DNA of 64,000 bases from Skermanella rosea (GCF_016806835.2 NZ_CP086114.1:1-64000); one strand, 5' to 3'; counted from the stretch's first letter, positions 42,759 to 51,204 are shown. The notes: a model not told the origin generated them from the sequence alone. Translations and numbers: made by a program.

Positions 42759-43523
42759 CTACTGCAAGGCCGCCAGCCCTCCCCGCCCTGCCCGGCGGGG
42801 CGGCGGCGCCTCGTCCTCGATGCCGGCCAGCGCGATCAGGCGCGAGCGGTCGAGCACGTGCAGGTGCTGCCGGGCGAAGGTCAGCAGCCCGGCTTCGCGC
42901 ATCTCCTTCAGGGTGCGGCAGACATGGACGGGCGTCAGGCCCGTGGCGTCGGCGATCTGGATCTGGCTGATCGGCAGGACGGCGTCGGTGTCCGGCGGCA
43001 GTGCCTGCCGCGCCCCGGCGCGGTGCTGGCGGTCGCCGAGTTCCAGCAGCAGCCGGGCGATCCGTTCGGCGGCGGTGCAGCACCCGAGCCCGCCCAGCAG
43101 GCGCCAGTCCGAGATCGTCTCGCCCGCCAGCAGGGAGGCCATGCGGAGAGCTACGGCGGGAGCCCTCTCGCAGAACCCCAGGAGCTGCCGGCGGGGCAGC
43201 GAGCACACCGTCAGGTCGGTCAGCGCCTCGACCGTGCAGGGCATCGTTCCGTCGGGCGCGGTCTCGAACCCGATCAGGCCGCCCGGCAGGACGAACCGCA
43301 GGATCTGCCGGCGCCCGCTCTCGCGCACCGTGGAGGTGACCGCCCAGCCCGCGCGCACGATGTAGACGGCGTCGTTCCGCTCGTGCTCGGTGCAGATGTA
43401 GCTTCCCGATGGATGGCGCCGGACCGGTCGTTTCAGGGCTCCGAACTCCGACAACTGCTCGTCCGACATGCTTGCGCACAGACCTTCCCGGCGCACCGGG
43501 CATGTTTGGCATTCCGTCCGCAT
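42759..43523 (-). CDS. Crp/Fnr regulator with four-cysteine FNR-type sensor
   Basis: 254 residues. The N-terminus has Cys5-x2-Cys8-x7-Cys16, and Cys107 (LTDLTVCSLPRRQLL) aligns with the fourth cluster ligand of E. coli FNR, so an oxygen-labile [4Fe-4S] cluster is likely. The cNMP-fold occupies residues about 25-140 and the winged helix about 160-235. The recognition helix reads LTPVHVCRTLKEM, where FNR has the LTVETISRLLGRF pattern: the Glu and Ser that read TTGAT are Val and Cys here, while the Arg is kept. DNA specificity may therefore differ from FNR. It is downstream of a small gene with a 21-base gap, behind an FNR-like box. Confidence 0.9.
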   Translation of the reverse strand: MRTECQTCPVRREGLCASMSDEQLSEFGALKRPVRRHPSGSYICTEHERNDAVYIVRAGWAVTSTVRESGRRQILRFVLPGGLIGFETAPDGTMPCTVEALTDLTVCSLPRRQLLGFCERAPAVALRMASLLAGETISDWRLLGGLGCCTAAERIARLLLELGDRQHRAGARQALPPDTDAVLPISQIQIADATGLTPVHVCRTLKEMREAGLLTFARQHLHVLDRSRLIALAGIEDEAPPPRRAGRGGLAALQ

Positions 43524-43544
43524 GGTTGACCTCGTCAGTCGTTT

Positions 43545-43973
43545 TCAGTGCCGCGAGGGCCGGGATCCCGACGGCGGATTTTCCTGGAGCAACCGGGACT
43601 GGATGACGATGTCGATGAACGCCGAGACGACCACGTGATTGCCGTCCGGACCGTCGGGCGCCTCCCGGGCCGCCGCGAAATGACCGTTGAGCCGGCACGC
43701 GACCGCCAGCTTGGCGGCAATCCCCAGCACGCTGCGTGCCGGCATGGATGCCAAGGACCGCAGCAGATCGCGCCGCAGCGTCTCGCCCGCCGGGGCGGAC
43801 GCCTCGCCCTGCCCCTCCCGTCCCGGCGGCACCCATCCGGCCCCGCGGAAATGCTCGTGCAGGATCAGCAGGTCGTGGTCGCAATGCCGGCCGCTGGCCA
43901 GGGCCTCCAGGATGGCCCCCTGAAGTTCGGCCTGCAGGAAATCCTGGTCGTTCGCGCCTTCCCCTGACGGCAT
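43545..43973 (-). CDS. Hypothetical protein co-transcribed with the FNR-type regulator
   Basis: 142 residues, mostly helical, cytoplasmic, with no known domain. It contains a His/Cys-rich patch (SGRHCDHDLLILHEHF, residues about 28-43) that might bind a metal. ATG at 43973 is chosen because GGGAGG lies 5-6 bases before it. This start also puts the FNR-like box 71 bases upstream, whereas the longer frame to 44057 would place the box on top of the start codon. It ends 21 bases before the regulator gene. Confidence 0.65.
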   Translation of the reverse strand: MPSGEGANDQDFLQAELQGAILEALASGRHCDHDLLILHEHFRGAGWVPPGREGQGEASAPAGETLRRDLLRSLASMPARSVLGIAAKLAVACRLNGHFAAAREAPDGPDGNHVVVSAFIDIVIQSRLLQENPPSGSRPSRH

Positions 43974-44043
43974 GGCCGCCTCCCATAGCGGCGGTTCCCC
44001 CCCTCGCAATACGGGAATATTACCTGCAATGTCCGGCGATTTG

Positions 44044-44057
44044 TTGATCCAGATCAT
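44044..44057. promoter_or_regulatory. FNR/FixK-like box
   Basis: TTGAT-CCAG-ATCAT matches the FNR/Anr/FixK consensus TTGAT-N4-ATCAA at 9 of 10 fixed positions. It is 71 bases before the start codon of the small gene that precedes the FNR-type regulator, so a centre near -41.5 of a promoter is feasible. The operon is thus probably oxygen-controlled, by this regulator or another family member. Confidence 0.6.
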
Positions 44058-44214
44058 CCCGGGCGGCCGGTAGCCTTAATCGCCTGCCTGCCACGGAAGA
44101 AAAGATAGTTGTGGAGGGCGGTAGTCCGACGCTCCTGATCGTAGTGTATGCCCTGTTTTGGCGACCGCCGTTATGGTGATGAACGGTACCCGGATCCGGC
44201 TGCTGCTGCGGCAC

Positions 44215-44343
44215 TGAACCGCGTCGGGATTTCCGGAGGCCGATTTGGTTGAGTCACGCCGCCCTGGAGATGTCCTCGGTTTGAGCATAGTAGCGTGCTT
44301 CGGCCTCGGCGGGCGGAATGTTGCCGATGGGTTCGAGCAGGCG
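44215..44343 (-). mobile_element. IS3-family remnant (transposase OrfB tail and terminal repeat)
   Basis: The minus strand encodes LLEPIGNIPPAEAEARYYAQ and a further nine residues ending SRAA, then stop at 44254. This is the standard C-terminus of IS3-family OrfB. Beyond the stop lies the element end, whose outermost bases read TGAACCGCGTCGGGATTTCC from 44215 on the plus strand, the typical IS3-type inverted repeat. The rest of the transposase is missing because IS5-like DNA begins at 44344. Confidence 0.75.
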
Positions 44344-44715
44344 CTACTTTGTTGCAGCGAGGTAATTTCAGTCGCAGGAACCCCTTTCACAGGGTCCGGA
44401 TTACGCAACGCGGACGGAGTCCGGGCGCCCGAGGTCGAGCATGCGGTTGAGAACAGTGACGGTGATGCGGGTTTCGGTCTGCTGGGTCAGCCGGCTATGG
44501 GAACGCAAGGTGCCGCCGATGATCCGCTGGTATAGACGCATCGTTCCCTCGGCACCGGCCCTCGCATTGTAGCCGGAAATTCGCTGCCAGCCCTTCCGGC
44601 CCTGCTCGGCAATGACCTGGATATGGCAGCCGCGCTGGGTTGGATCAGTTTCGGCCGATGGACTGAGCACGGCCGTCGAGCGCGGCGGCACGACAACCGC
44701 AGCATCCGTGCACCA
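44344..44715 (-). mobile_element. IS5-family remnant (3' part of transposase and one end)
   Basis: A frame ending TAA at 44401 encodes VVVPPRSTAVLS, then CHIQVIAEQGRKGWQRISGYN, ARAGAEGTMRLYQRIIGG and TVLNRMLDLGRPDSVRVA. This is the C-terminal third of an IS5-family DDE transposase, including the catalytic Glu region. The left end, from 44344, reads TACTTTGTTGCAGCGAGG, resembling the GGCTTTGTTGCA ends of that family. The N-terminal two thirds and the other end are absent. It joins the IS3 remnant, so it inserted into that element before both decayed. Confidence 0.75.
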
Positions 44716-44782
44716 AACCATCTTCCTCCTCCGTACGACAAGCTGTCTCGTCCATTCGGCGCCAGAAGTGGTCTTCCAGCGG

Positions 44783-46366
44783 TCATTCCGGCAGTCCAGC
44801 CTTACGCAGGCCCTCCGTGAACACGGCGAGATCTTCCGGCCGCCGGAGCAGAACCCAGTCCTTGAGATTGGAGATGCGCAGCTCCGGATCGAGCCCGCGC
44901 AGATGACGCAACGCCTGACGTGCCTCGTCCGTTCGGCCGGCGAGCGCATGGCTTGCCGCGATGATGCCGGCTACCAGCAGGAATCCCGGCAAGTCTCTGA
45001 ATGCTTTCTCCGCCCATGACGATGCGGCGTCGAAGCGTCCGGCAAACAAATGGGCCATCGCCGTTCCCGCCTGCATTCGGACCATCTCCGGGTCCAGGGG
45101 GCTCAGGCGCATGGCACGTGCGATGCGCCCGATGGCATCATCGTGTTCCCCTCGGGAAATCCGCTGGAAGCCGCCGAGATACCAAGCGGCCGACAGGTTG
45201 GGGTTGAGAACCAGCGCCCTGTCGAGCAGCGCGATGCAGCCGTCGAGGTCGCCGCCGAAATGGCCGAGCGCGTGACCGCCCCTGGTGAGGGCGACCGCAT
45301 CGTTCACGCCCAGCTCCACCGCCCGGCGGGCCAGTTGGGCGCCCTCGGCGGCCTCATCAGCGGGATCGGTCATCCAGCCATTGATCTTGCGCCAGAAATG
45401 GCACCACGCCGCCATTCCATAGGCCGAGGCGAAGTCCCGATCGAGCTCGGTCGCCTTGTGGAACAACGGCAGCGCCAGGGTGACAGCCTCCCTGGTTCGC
45501 TGGTGAAAGTTTGCCATTCCGCGCAGATAGTAGTCGTAGGCGTCCAGGCTTTCGGTCGGCTTCCGCTTGGCGCGATCGATCTCCGCCCGCTCCAGCTGCG
45601 GTGCTATCGCGCCGACGACGCTCTCGGCCACCTGATCCTGCAACTCGAAGATATCGTCGAGAGCGCTTTCGAAACGCTCCGCCCAGAGATGCGCGCCCGT
45701 TGTCGCATCGATGAGCTGGCCTGTGATGCGCACGCGGTGCGCCGCTTTGCGCACGCTGCCTTCCAGCACGTAACGCACGCCCAGCTCGCGGCCCACCTGT
45801 TTCACGTCCACCGACCGGCCTTTGTAGGTGAAGCTCGAGTTTCGCGAGATGACGAACAGCCAGCCAATGCGGGATAGCGCCGAGATGATGTCCTCGACGA
45901 TGCCGTCGGCGAAATACTCCTGTTCCCGATCGCCGCTCAAATTCAGGAACGGCAAGGTGGCGATGGAAGGCTTGTCGGGAAGGGCCAAGGCATGTGCCGG
46001 TGGTTCATCCGAGGTGAGAGTTCCGGTCCTTGATGCTCCGAAGCCGTCCGATGATCGCATCTCCCGGACGTCTCCGACGAACCGGAATCCTTTCCGGGCG
46101 ACTGTTCGGATCAGCCTCTGTTCCTCACCATTGTCGCCGATCGCCTTGCGCACCGCATTGATATGACTGGTCAGTGTCGATTCAGAGACGATCCGCCCAC
46201 CCCACACCGCGTCCAGCAGACCATCCTTGCTGACGACGCGCTCGCGGTTTCGCACCAGATAGACCAGCAGGTCGAAGACTTGCGGTCCGATAGCGATCGC
46301 GTCGGCGCCCCGTGAGAGCTCCCGCCGGTCAAGGTCGAGCAGGTAGTCCCCAAACACGAATTGCAT
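44783..46366 (-). CDS. wHTH regulator with TolB-like and TPR domains (CadC/adenylate cyclase-associated type)
   Basis: 527 residues. An OmpR-type winged helix (residues 1-95: FGDYLLDLDRRELSRG, VVSKDGLLDAVWGGRIVSESTLTSHINAVRKAIGD, RTVARKGFRFVGDV) is followed by a TolB-like domain (KPSIATLPFLNLSGDREQEYFADGIVEDI, to about 260). TPR-like repeats make up the rest (NPNLSAAWYLGGFQRISRGEHDDAIGRIARAMRLSPLDPE). Proteins of this layout are common in alphaproteobacteria, mostly uncharacterised. It is divergent from the NmrA-like oxidoreductase and MBL hydrolase genes and may regulate them. The 3' end lies close to IS debris but the frame is intact. Confidence 0.88.
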   Translation of the reverse strand: MQFVFGDYLLDLDRRELSRGADAIAIGPQVFDLLVYLVRNRERVVSKDGLLDAVWGGRIVSESTLTSHINAVRKAIGDNGEEQRLIRTVARKGFRFVGDVREMRSSDGFGASRTGTLTSDEPPAHALALPDKPSIATLPFLNLSGDREQEYFADGIVEDIISALSRIGWLFVISRNSSFTYKGRSVDVKQVGRELGVRYVLEGSVRKAAHRVRITGQLIDATTGAHLWAERFESALDDIFELQDQVAESVVGAIAPQLERAEIDRAKRKPTESLDAYDYYLRGMANFHQRTREAVTLALPLFHKATELDRDFASAYGMAAWCHFWRKINGWMTDPADEAAEGAQLARRAVELGVNDAVALTRGGHALGHFGGDLDGCIALLDRALVLNPNLSAAWYLGGFQRISRGEHDDAIGRIARAMRLSPLDPEMVRMQAGTAMAHLFAGRFDAASSWAEKAFRDLPGFLLVAGIIAASHALAGRTDEARQALRHLRGLDPELRISNLKDWVLLRRPEDLAVFTEGLRKAGLPE

Positions 46367-46586
46367 TTCGGCGCTCAGCTGGCTGGTAGTCCGGAAGGTC
46401 AGGCAGCCACCGCCGGGCCAGCTCCCATAAGCCGGGCAGTGCCGGGATAGCGGCCCATTTGGACAATCTTTGAAGCTGAACTCAATGGAAATTCAAGGAG
46501 ACCGCAAGGTCTTCCGGTCAGTTTCCAGGCATTCTCCGCTCATCGGTCGCCACGGACGTGGTCGATATGAAATGGAGGAGCGAAGC

Positions 46587-47342
46587 ATGAAGATCGTCGT
46601 TATCGGAGGCAGCGGCCTTATCGGGACCAAGCTTGTCGGCAGGCTTCGTCAGAGTGGACACGAGGTCGTGGCGGCGTCCCCCAGTTCCGGCGTCGATACC
46701 ATCACCGGCGAGGGGTTGTCTGAGGCGCTTGCCGGCGCTCGGGTGGTCGTCGATGTCGCGAACTCGCCGTCGTTCGAGGACAGGAAGGTCCTGGAATTCT
46801 TCGAGACCTCCGGCCGCAACCTTCTCGCCGCGGAACAGGCGGCAGGCGTGGGGCATCACGTGGCACTGTCTGTCGTCGGCACCGATCGCCTTCCCGAAAA
46901 CGGTTACTTCCGCGCCAAGGTCGCCCAGGAGAACCTGATCAAGGCATCCGGAATTCCCTATACGATCCTCCGCTCTACGCAGTTCTTCGAGTTCATCGGC
47001 GGCATCATCGAGGCTGGCGCCGACGGCGATGTCATCCGCCTGTCGCCCGCCCTCGTGCAGCCCATCGCGTCGGATGACGTCGCCGCCACGCTGGCCGATC
47101 TTGCGGCAGCACCTCCGGTGAACGGCACCGTCGAAGTGGCCGGTCCGGAGCCGATCGCCCTCGACAAGCTGGCTGGAGAGGTCATGGCCGCGAATGGGGA
47201 CGGCCGCCGGGTGGTCGCAGACATCCACGCGCGCTACTTCGGCTCGGTGCTGAACGACCAGTCGCTGACGCCGGGCCAAGACCCGCGCACCGGACCGACG
47301 AGGTTCGAGGAGTGGCACGCCAGCTCATCGGCGCGGAAATAG
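46587..47342 (+). CDS. NmrA/SDR-like NAD(P)-binding protein
   Basis: 251 residues of the atypical SDR/NmrA group. Nucleotide-binding GGSGLIG near residue 8, then VVDVANSPSFED, a VALSVVGTDRLPENGYFRAKVAQENLIKASGIPYTILRSTQFFEF stretch typical of NmrA/YtfG-type quinone or NAD(P) oxidoreductases, and IASDDVAATLADL. ATG at 46587 has GGAGGAG 7-8 bases upstream. First of three plus-strand genes divergent from the wHTH-TPR regulator. Confidence 0.9.
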   Translation: MKIVVIGGSGLIGTKLVGRLRQSGHEVVAASPSSGVDTITGEGLSEALAGARVVVDVANSPSFEDRKVLEFFETSGRNLLAAEQAAGVGHHVALSVVGTDRLPENGYFRAKVAQENLIKASGIPYTILRSTQFFEFIGGIIEAGADGDVIRLSPALVQPIASDDVAATLADLAAAPPVNGTVEVAGPEPIALDKLAGEVMAANGDGRRVVADIHARYFGSVLNDQSLTPGQDPRTGPTRFEEWHASSSARK

Positions 47343-47436
47343 GCCGACACGGAGACAGGTCAGAGCGGCGCACGCAAGCCTGAAATGGCGCGGTGTGTAT
47401 CGCGGCGCCTCGATCCCGAAGCGAAAGGATGAAATC

Positions 47437-47877
47437 GTGAAAACGATCCTGCGTCATGAAGGCGCCCCGGTCGCGGTCACCGCTTTGGTGACGCTCAACG
47501 CGATCTTTCTTTGCGCGAACGGGCTCTTCATGCTCGTCGCTCCGCAGGTTTGGTATGATTTCGTGCCGGGCGTGACCGATACCGGCTTCTTCAATCAGCA
47601 CTTCATCCGCGATATCGGGATCATCCAGCTCTTCCTGGGCGTCGCGTTCATCGGCGGCCTGCTGCGGCCGGAGCGCCGCATCGGCCTCTGGGCCGCCGCC
47701 ACTCTGTGGCTGTCCGCGCACGCCCTGTTCCACCTGTGGGAGGTCGCAGTCGGCATCTGCGCGCCCTCGGCCATCCCGCGCGATTTTCCTGCCGTCACCC
47801 TGCCAGCACTCATCGGCATCGCGCTCACGCTCTGGGCGATCCGTCGCTCCCGCGCCGGAAGAGCGGCTTTCGCCTGA
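47437..47877 (+). CDS. Small integral membrane protein
   Basis: 146 residues with four hydrophobic helices (VAVTALVTLNAIFLCANGLFMLV, IIQLFLGVAFIGGLL, LWAAATLWLSAHALFHLW, LPALIGIALTLWAI). It begins at GTG 47437 with AAGGA 9 bases upstream; no ATG fits. It lies 94 bases after the NmrA-like gene and 44 before the MBL gene. Family not recognised; the layout is DoxX/DUF4345-like in size only. Confidence 0.75.
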   Translation: MKTILRHEGAPVAVTALVTLNAIFLCANGLFMLVAPQVWYDFVPGVTDTGFFNQHFIRDIGIIQLFLGVAFIGGLLRPERRIGLWAAATLWLSAHALFHLWEVAVGICAPSAIPRDFPAVTLPALIGIALTLWAIRRSRAGRAAFA

Positions 47878-47921
47878 GATCCTCAACTCAAGCACTCGAC
47901 CCAAGCAACCGGAGAACGACC

Positions 47922-48914
47922 ATGACAAACCGTCTGAGCTACCTCGCCCAAAAGAATGAACCCCGTCGGAATAGGGAAGGTCGGCAGGAAACGACCTTGA
48001 GCTTCGACAACGCCTCACACCCCGGCAGATCGGGGCATGACGAGCTGGTTCCGTCGCGCTACGCGCTACGAATTGGCGAAATCGACGTGCTGGTGCTCAG
48101 CGATGGGGTGCTGCCGCTCCCAACCGCGATGTTGGCGCACAACGCGGAACCGGCCGTCCGGGCAGCCTGGCTGGACGACATGTTCCTGCCGCCGGACGCC
48201 TTTGACTGGGCGCTGAACGTGGTCGTGGTGCGTAGCGGCGGGCAGACCATACTCATCGACACCGGGCTGGGATCGGACCCGGACCTGAACCTGCCTCGGG
48301 CCGGGCAGCTGGTCAAGCGACTGGAGGCCGCCGGCGTCGATCTGGCGTCCGTGACCGACGTCGTGCTTACCCACATGCACATGGACCACATCGGCGGGCT
48401 GCTCGTCGAAGGAGTGAAGGAGCGGCTGCGTCCGGATCTGCGGATCCACGTGGCGGCCGCCGAGGTGGAATTCTGGGAGGCACCCGATTTCTCCCGCACT
48501 TCCATGCCGCAGGGATTCCCGGACGCGCTTCGGTCGACCGCAAAGCGGTTCGTCAAAGAGTACGAGGGCCATCTGCGGACATTCGAGGAGGAGTACGAAG
48601 TGGCGCCGGGGGTGGTCGTCCGCCGCACCGGCGGCCACACTCCCGGGCACAGCGTGGTCTGCCTGGCATCCGGCGGCGATAGGCTGACGTTCGCCGGCGA
48701 CGCCGTGTTCGCCGTCGGGTTCGACCAACCTGACTGGCACAACGGTTTCGAACACGACCCCGAAGAGGCGGCACGCGTTCGGATCCGTCTTTTGCGGGAA
48801 CTGGCGGCAAGCGGTGAACTGCTGGTGGCCACTCACCTGCCGTTCCCATCCCTCGGCCGGGTGGCGGTCGACGGTGATACCTTCCGTTGGGTAGCAGCCT
48901 TCTGGGACTACTGA
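47922..48914 (+). CDS. Metallo-beta-lactamase-fold hydrolase (lactonase-like)
   Basis: 330 residues. Motif HxHxDH is present as LTHMHMDHIGGL near residue 150; other metal ligands are in GGHTPGHSV near 240, FAGDAVF near 260 and ATHLPFP near 306. The longer N-terminal part and PGHS motif resemble the AHL-lactonase/AttM-like and related MBL groups, but a general hydrolase is equally possible. No signal peptide. CGGAGAACGACC precedes the ATG at 47922. Confidence 0.88.
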   Translation: MTNRLSYLAQKNEPRRNREGRQETTLSFDNASHPGRSGHDELVPSRYALRIGEIDVLVLSDGVLPLPTAMLAHNAEPAVRAAWLDDMFLPPDAFDWALNVVVVRSGGQTILIDTGLGSDPDLNLPRAGQLVKRLEAAGVDLASVTDVVLTHMHMDHIGGLLVEGVKERLRPDLRIHVAAAEVEFWEAPDFSRTSMPQGFPDALRSTAKRFVKEYEGHLRTFEEEYEVAPGVVVRRTGGHTPGHSVVCLASGGDRLTFAGDAVFAVGFDQPDWHNGFEHDPEEAARVRIRLLRELAASGELLVATHLPFPSLGRVAVDGDTFRWVAAFWDY

Positions 48915-49054
48915 CGGCTTCGGTGCAGCGAGCACAGTGTAGGCGGAGTGGGCCTATCCGCTCTGATCGGTTACATGGTGCGGACGAACTCCGGGCGTGA
49001 TCATGATCTATACCTGCGGCAATCTTGTCCCCACCAAAATTTTGCAACAGAACC

Positions 49055-49126
49055 ATGCGTTGGGCCACGGCCCAACGCATCGCGGCGAGTGGAACGGCAG
49101 GCCGCATGGATCGGAGCGGTTCGACC
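49055..49126 (-). repeat. Diverged, inverted third copy of the hairpin repeat
   Basis: On the minus strand this reads GAACCGCTCCGATCCATGCG and continues CCTGCCGTTCCACTCGCCGC, aligning with the same part of copies 1 and 2 with few changes. Where those copies have the GTTGCGCC hairpin, this one has a perfect 12-bp stem (49055-49066 with 49069-49080, ATGCGTTGGGCC). Its core is shared with the hairpin at 2461-2490. It lies between the ends of the convergent MBL and fumarase genes and can also act as a terminator. Confidence 0.65.
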
Positions 49127-49164
49127 CGTTCCAAGAATGGGATGCAGGCCGCCACGGGCCAGGT

Positions 49165-50667
49165 TCAAGGCAAGTTGCGGCGCCAAGCCTCCGGCCCGGT
49201 CGCGTGGACCGACCGCCCGTCTGAGTCGACCGCCACCGTGACCGGCATGTCCCGGACCTGGAACTCGTAGACCGCCTCCATGCCCAGGTCCGCGAAGGCG
49301 ACCACCCGGGCCGACGTGATCGCCTTGGACACCAGATAGGCCGCACCCCCGACCGCCACCAGGGAAACCGCCTTGTGGACCCGGATCGCCTCGATCGCCG
49401 CCGGTCCCCGTTCCGCCTTGCCGATCATGCCGAGCAGGCCGGTTCGGCCGAGCATCAGGTCGGTGAAGCGGTCCATCCGCGTCGCCGTCGTGGGTCCCGC
49501 CGGCCCGACCGCCTCGCCCGCCACGGGATCGACCGGGCCGACATAGTAGATCAGCCGGCCGGTGAAATCCAAACCCTCGGGCAGCGGCTCGCCCCGGCCC
49601 AGCAGGTCGGCGATCCGCTTGTGGGCGGCGTCGCGGCCGGTCAGCAGGGTCCCGCTGAGCAGCAGCCGTTCCCCGGCGCGCCATTCCGACACCTGCTCCC
49701 GCGTCAGCCGGCCGAGATCGACGCGCCGGGCGGTCCCGGGCGGCTCCAGGTGGACCTCGGGCCACAGGCCGGTATCGACCGGCGGAAGCCGCGCCGGCCC
49801 CTGCCCGTCCAGCGTGAAATGGATGTGCCGCGTCGCGGCGCAATTGGGGATCAGCGCGACGGGCAGGGAGGCGGCGTGGCAGGGGAAATCCCTGATCTTG
49901 ACGTCCAGCACCGTCGTCAGGCCACCCAGCCCCTGGGCGCCGATCCCCAGCGCGTTCACCCGGTCGTGGATCGCCACCCGCAGCGCCTCGATCCGGCTGC
50001 GCGGCCCGCGCTCCTTCAGCTCGTGGATGTCGATGGGCTCCATCAGCGCCTCCTTGGCCAGGATCATGGCCTTCTCGGCGCTGCCGCCGATCCCGATGCC
50101 CAGCATCCCGGGCGGGCACCAGCCAGCACCCATCGCCGGCACCATCCGCAGCACCCACTCGACCAGGTCGTCCGACGGGTTGAGCGTGGCGAAGACGGCC
50201 TTGTTCTCCGACCCGCCGCCTTTGGCGGCCACCACCGCCTCGACGCGGTCGCCCGGCACCACCTCCATGTGGACGATCGCCGGGCTGTTGTCGCCGGTGT
50301 TCCGGCGCGCCCCGGCCGGATCGGAAACCATCGAGGCGCGGAGCGGATTGTCCCTGTCGCGATAGGCCCGGCGCACGCCCTCGTCGACCATGTCGGCGAC
50401 TCCCATGCGGGCGTCCCAGCGGACATCCATGCCGATCTTCAGGAACACGACGACGAGGCCGGTATCCTGGCAGATCGGGCGCCTCCCTTCCGCGCACATC
50501 CGCGAATTGACCAGGATCTGGGCCATGGCATCGCGGGCCGCGGGCGATTTTTCGCGCCTGTAGGCCTCCCCCAGCGCCCGGATGAAGTCCGGGGGATGGA
50601 AATAGGAGATGTATTGCAGCGCATCGGCGATGCTGGCGATGAAATCGTCCTGCCGGATGACGGTCAT
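49165..50667 (-). CDS. Class I (iron-sulfur) fumarate hydratase family
   Basis: 500 residues. Alpha part: RRPICQDTGLVVVFLKIG, RNTGDNSPAIVHMEVVPGD, AKGGGSENKA, GAGWCPPGMLGIGIGGSAEKA and NCAATRHIHF, which supply the three cysteines of the [4Fe-4S] cluster. Beta part: LLLSGTLLTGRDAAHKRI, YYVGPVDP and GPTTATRMDRFTDLML. Alpha and beta are fused, as in FumA/FumB. The family interconverts fumarate and malate or related diacids (tartrate, mesaconate), so the substrate is not certain. GGAGG lies 6-7 bases before ATG 50667, which overlaps the stop of the PAS-domain gene as ATGA. It is the last gene of the PQQ-dehydrogenase operon. Confidence 0.92.
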   Translation of the reverse strand: MTVIRQDDFIASIADALQYISYFHPPDFIRALGEAYRREKSPAARDAMAQILVNSRMCAEGRRPICQDTGLVVVFLKIGMDVRWDARMGVADMVDEGVRRAYRDRDNPLRASMVSDPAGARRNTGDNSPAIVHMEVVPGDRVEAVVAAKGGGSENKAVFATLNPSDDLVEWVLRMVPAMGAGWCPPGMLGIGIGGSAEKAMILAKEALMEPIDIHELKERGPRSRIEALRVAIHDRVNALGIGAQGLGGLTTVLDVKIRDFPCHAASLPVALIPNCAATRHIHFTLDGQGPARLPPVDTGLWPEVHLEPPGTARRVDLGRLTREQVSEWRAGERLLLSGTLLTGRDAAHKRIADLLGRGEPLPEGLDFTGRLIYYVGPVDPVAGEAVGPAGPTTATRMDRFTDLMLGRTGLLGMIGKAERGPAAIEAIRVHKAVSLVAVGGAAYLVSKAITSARVVAFADLGMEAVYEFQVRDMPVTVAVDSDGRSVHATGPEAWRRNLP

Positions 50668-51182
50668 GGTTTCCCTCCTCCAGTTTCCGGCCAGCGGGAA
50701 CCGGCGGGTTGCAGCCCCTGGATGACCTGCCAGACGCCCCGGCGGTCCTCCCGCACCGGGAGGGTGACCCGGTGGAAGGCCAGGAAATCCTTCACGGCCG
50801 GGGAATAGAGCCGGTCCGCGACCGGCCGGCGCTCCCGCACGGCCCGGCGGAGCACTTCCGTCACGGGCGCCGCGATGCGTGGGTCCAGGTCGGACATGCG
50901 GCGCCCGGTCCATTCGTGCCCGGTCAGCGTGACGATGCCGGTGCCGTCCAGCCGGACCAGGAAATCGTCCCCGCCGTCCAGCTCCTCGTAGATCGCCAGC
51001 CAGCCGAGCCAGGGCCGGAGCGTGAAGGCATCGAACTCGGCACGGCGAGGCACCTCCCCGGGGAGACACTTGGATTGCCAGAAGTCGAGCAGGCCGGCGA
51101 CAAACGGGTGAAGTTCTTCCAAGATCCTCTCCGGAAGGGTGCGGCGCGATGATGGGGCGGCACACTGCCGGACGGCAAGCAC
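50664..51182 (-). CDS. PAS_5 (PF07310-type) domain protein
   Basis: 172 residues. It has the PAS_5 pattern common in Rhodospirillales: LLDFWQSKCLPGEVPRRAEFDAFTLRPWLGWLAIYEELDGGDDFLVRLDGTGIV in outline, then GRRMSDLDP and LPVREDRRGVWQVIQGLQP. It is a stand-alone sensor-like fold without output domain. It overlaps the fumarase start by ATGA and follows the binding-protein gene by 22 bases, so it belongs to the PQQ-dehydrogenase operon. Function unknown. Confidence 0.82.
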   Translation of the reverse strand: MLAVRQCAAPSSRRTLPERILEELHPFVAGLLDFWQSKCLPGEVPRRAEFDAFTLRPWLGWLAIYEELDGGDDFLVRLDGTGIVTLTGHEWTGRRMSDLDPRIAAPVTEVLRRAVRERRPVADRLYSPAVKDFLAFHRVTLPVREDRRGVWQVIQGLQPAGSRWPETGGGKP

Positions 51183-51204
51183 GACTTCGGGACAGGACCC
51201 GGGC

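Noticed and set aside
48955-48980. Segment TCTGATCGGTTACA resembling the right edge of repeat copy 1
   Set aside because: Only about 14 bases are similar and the orientation does not fit the inverted third copy; probably chance.
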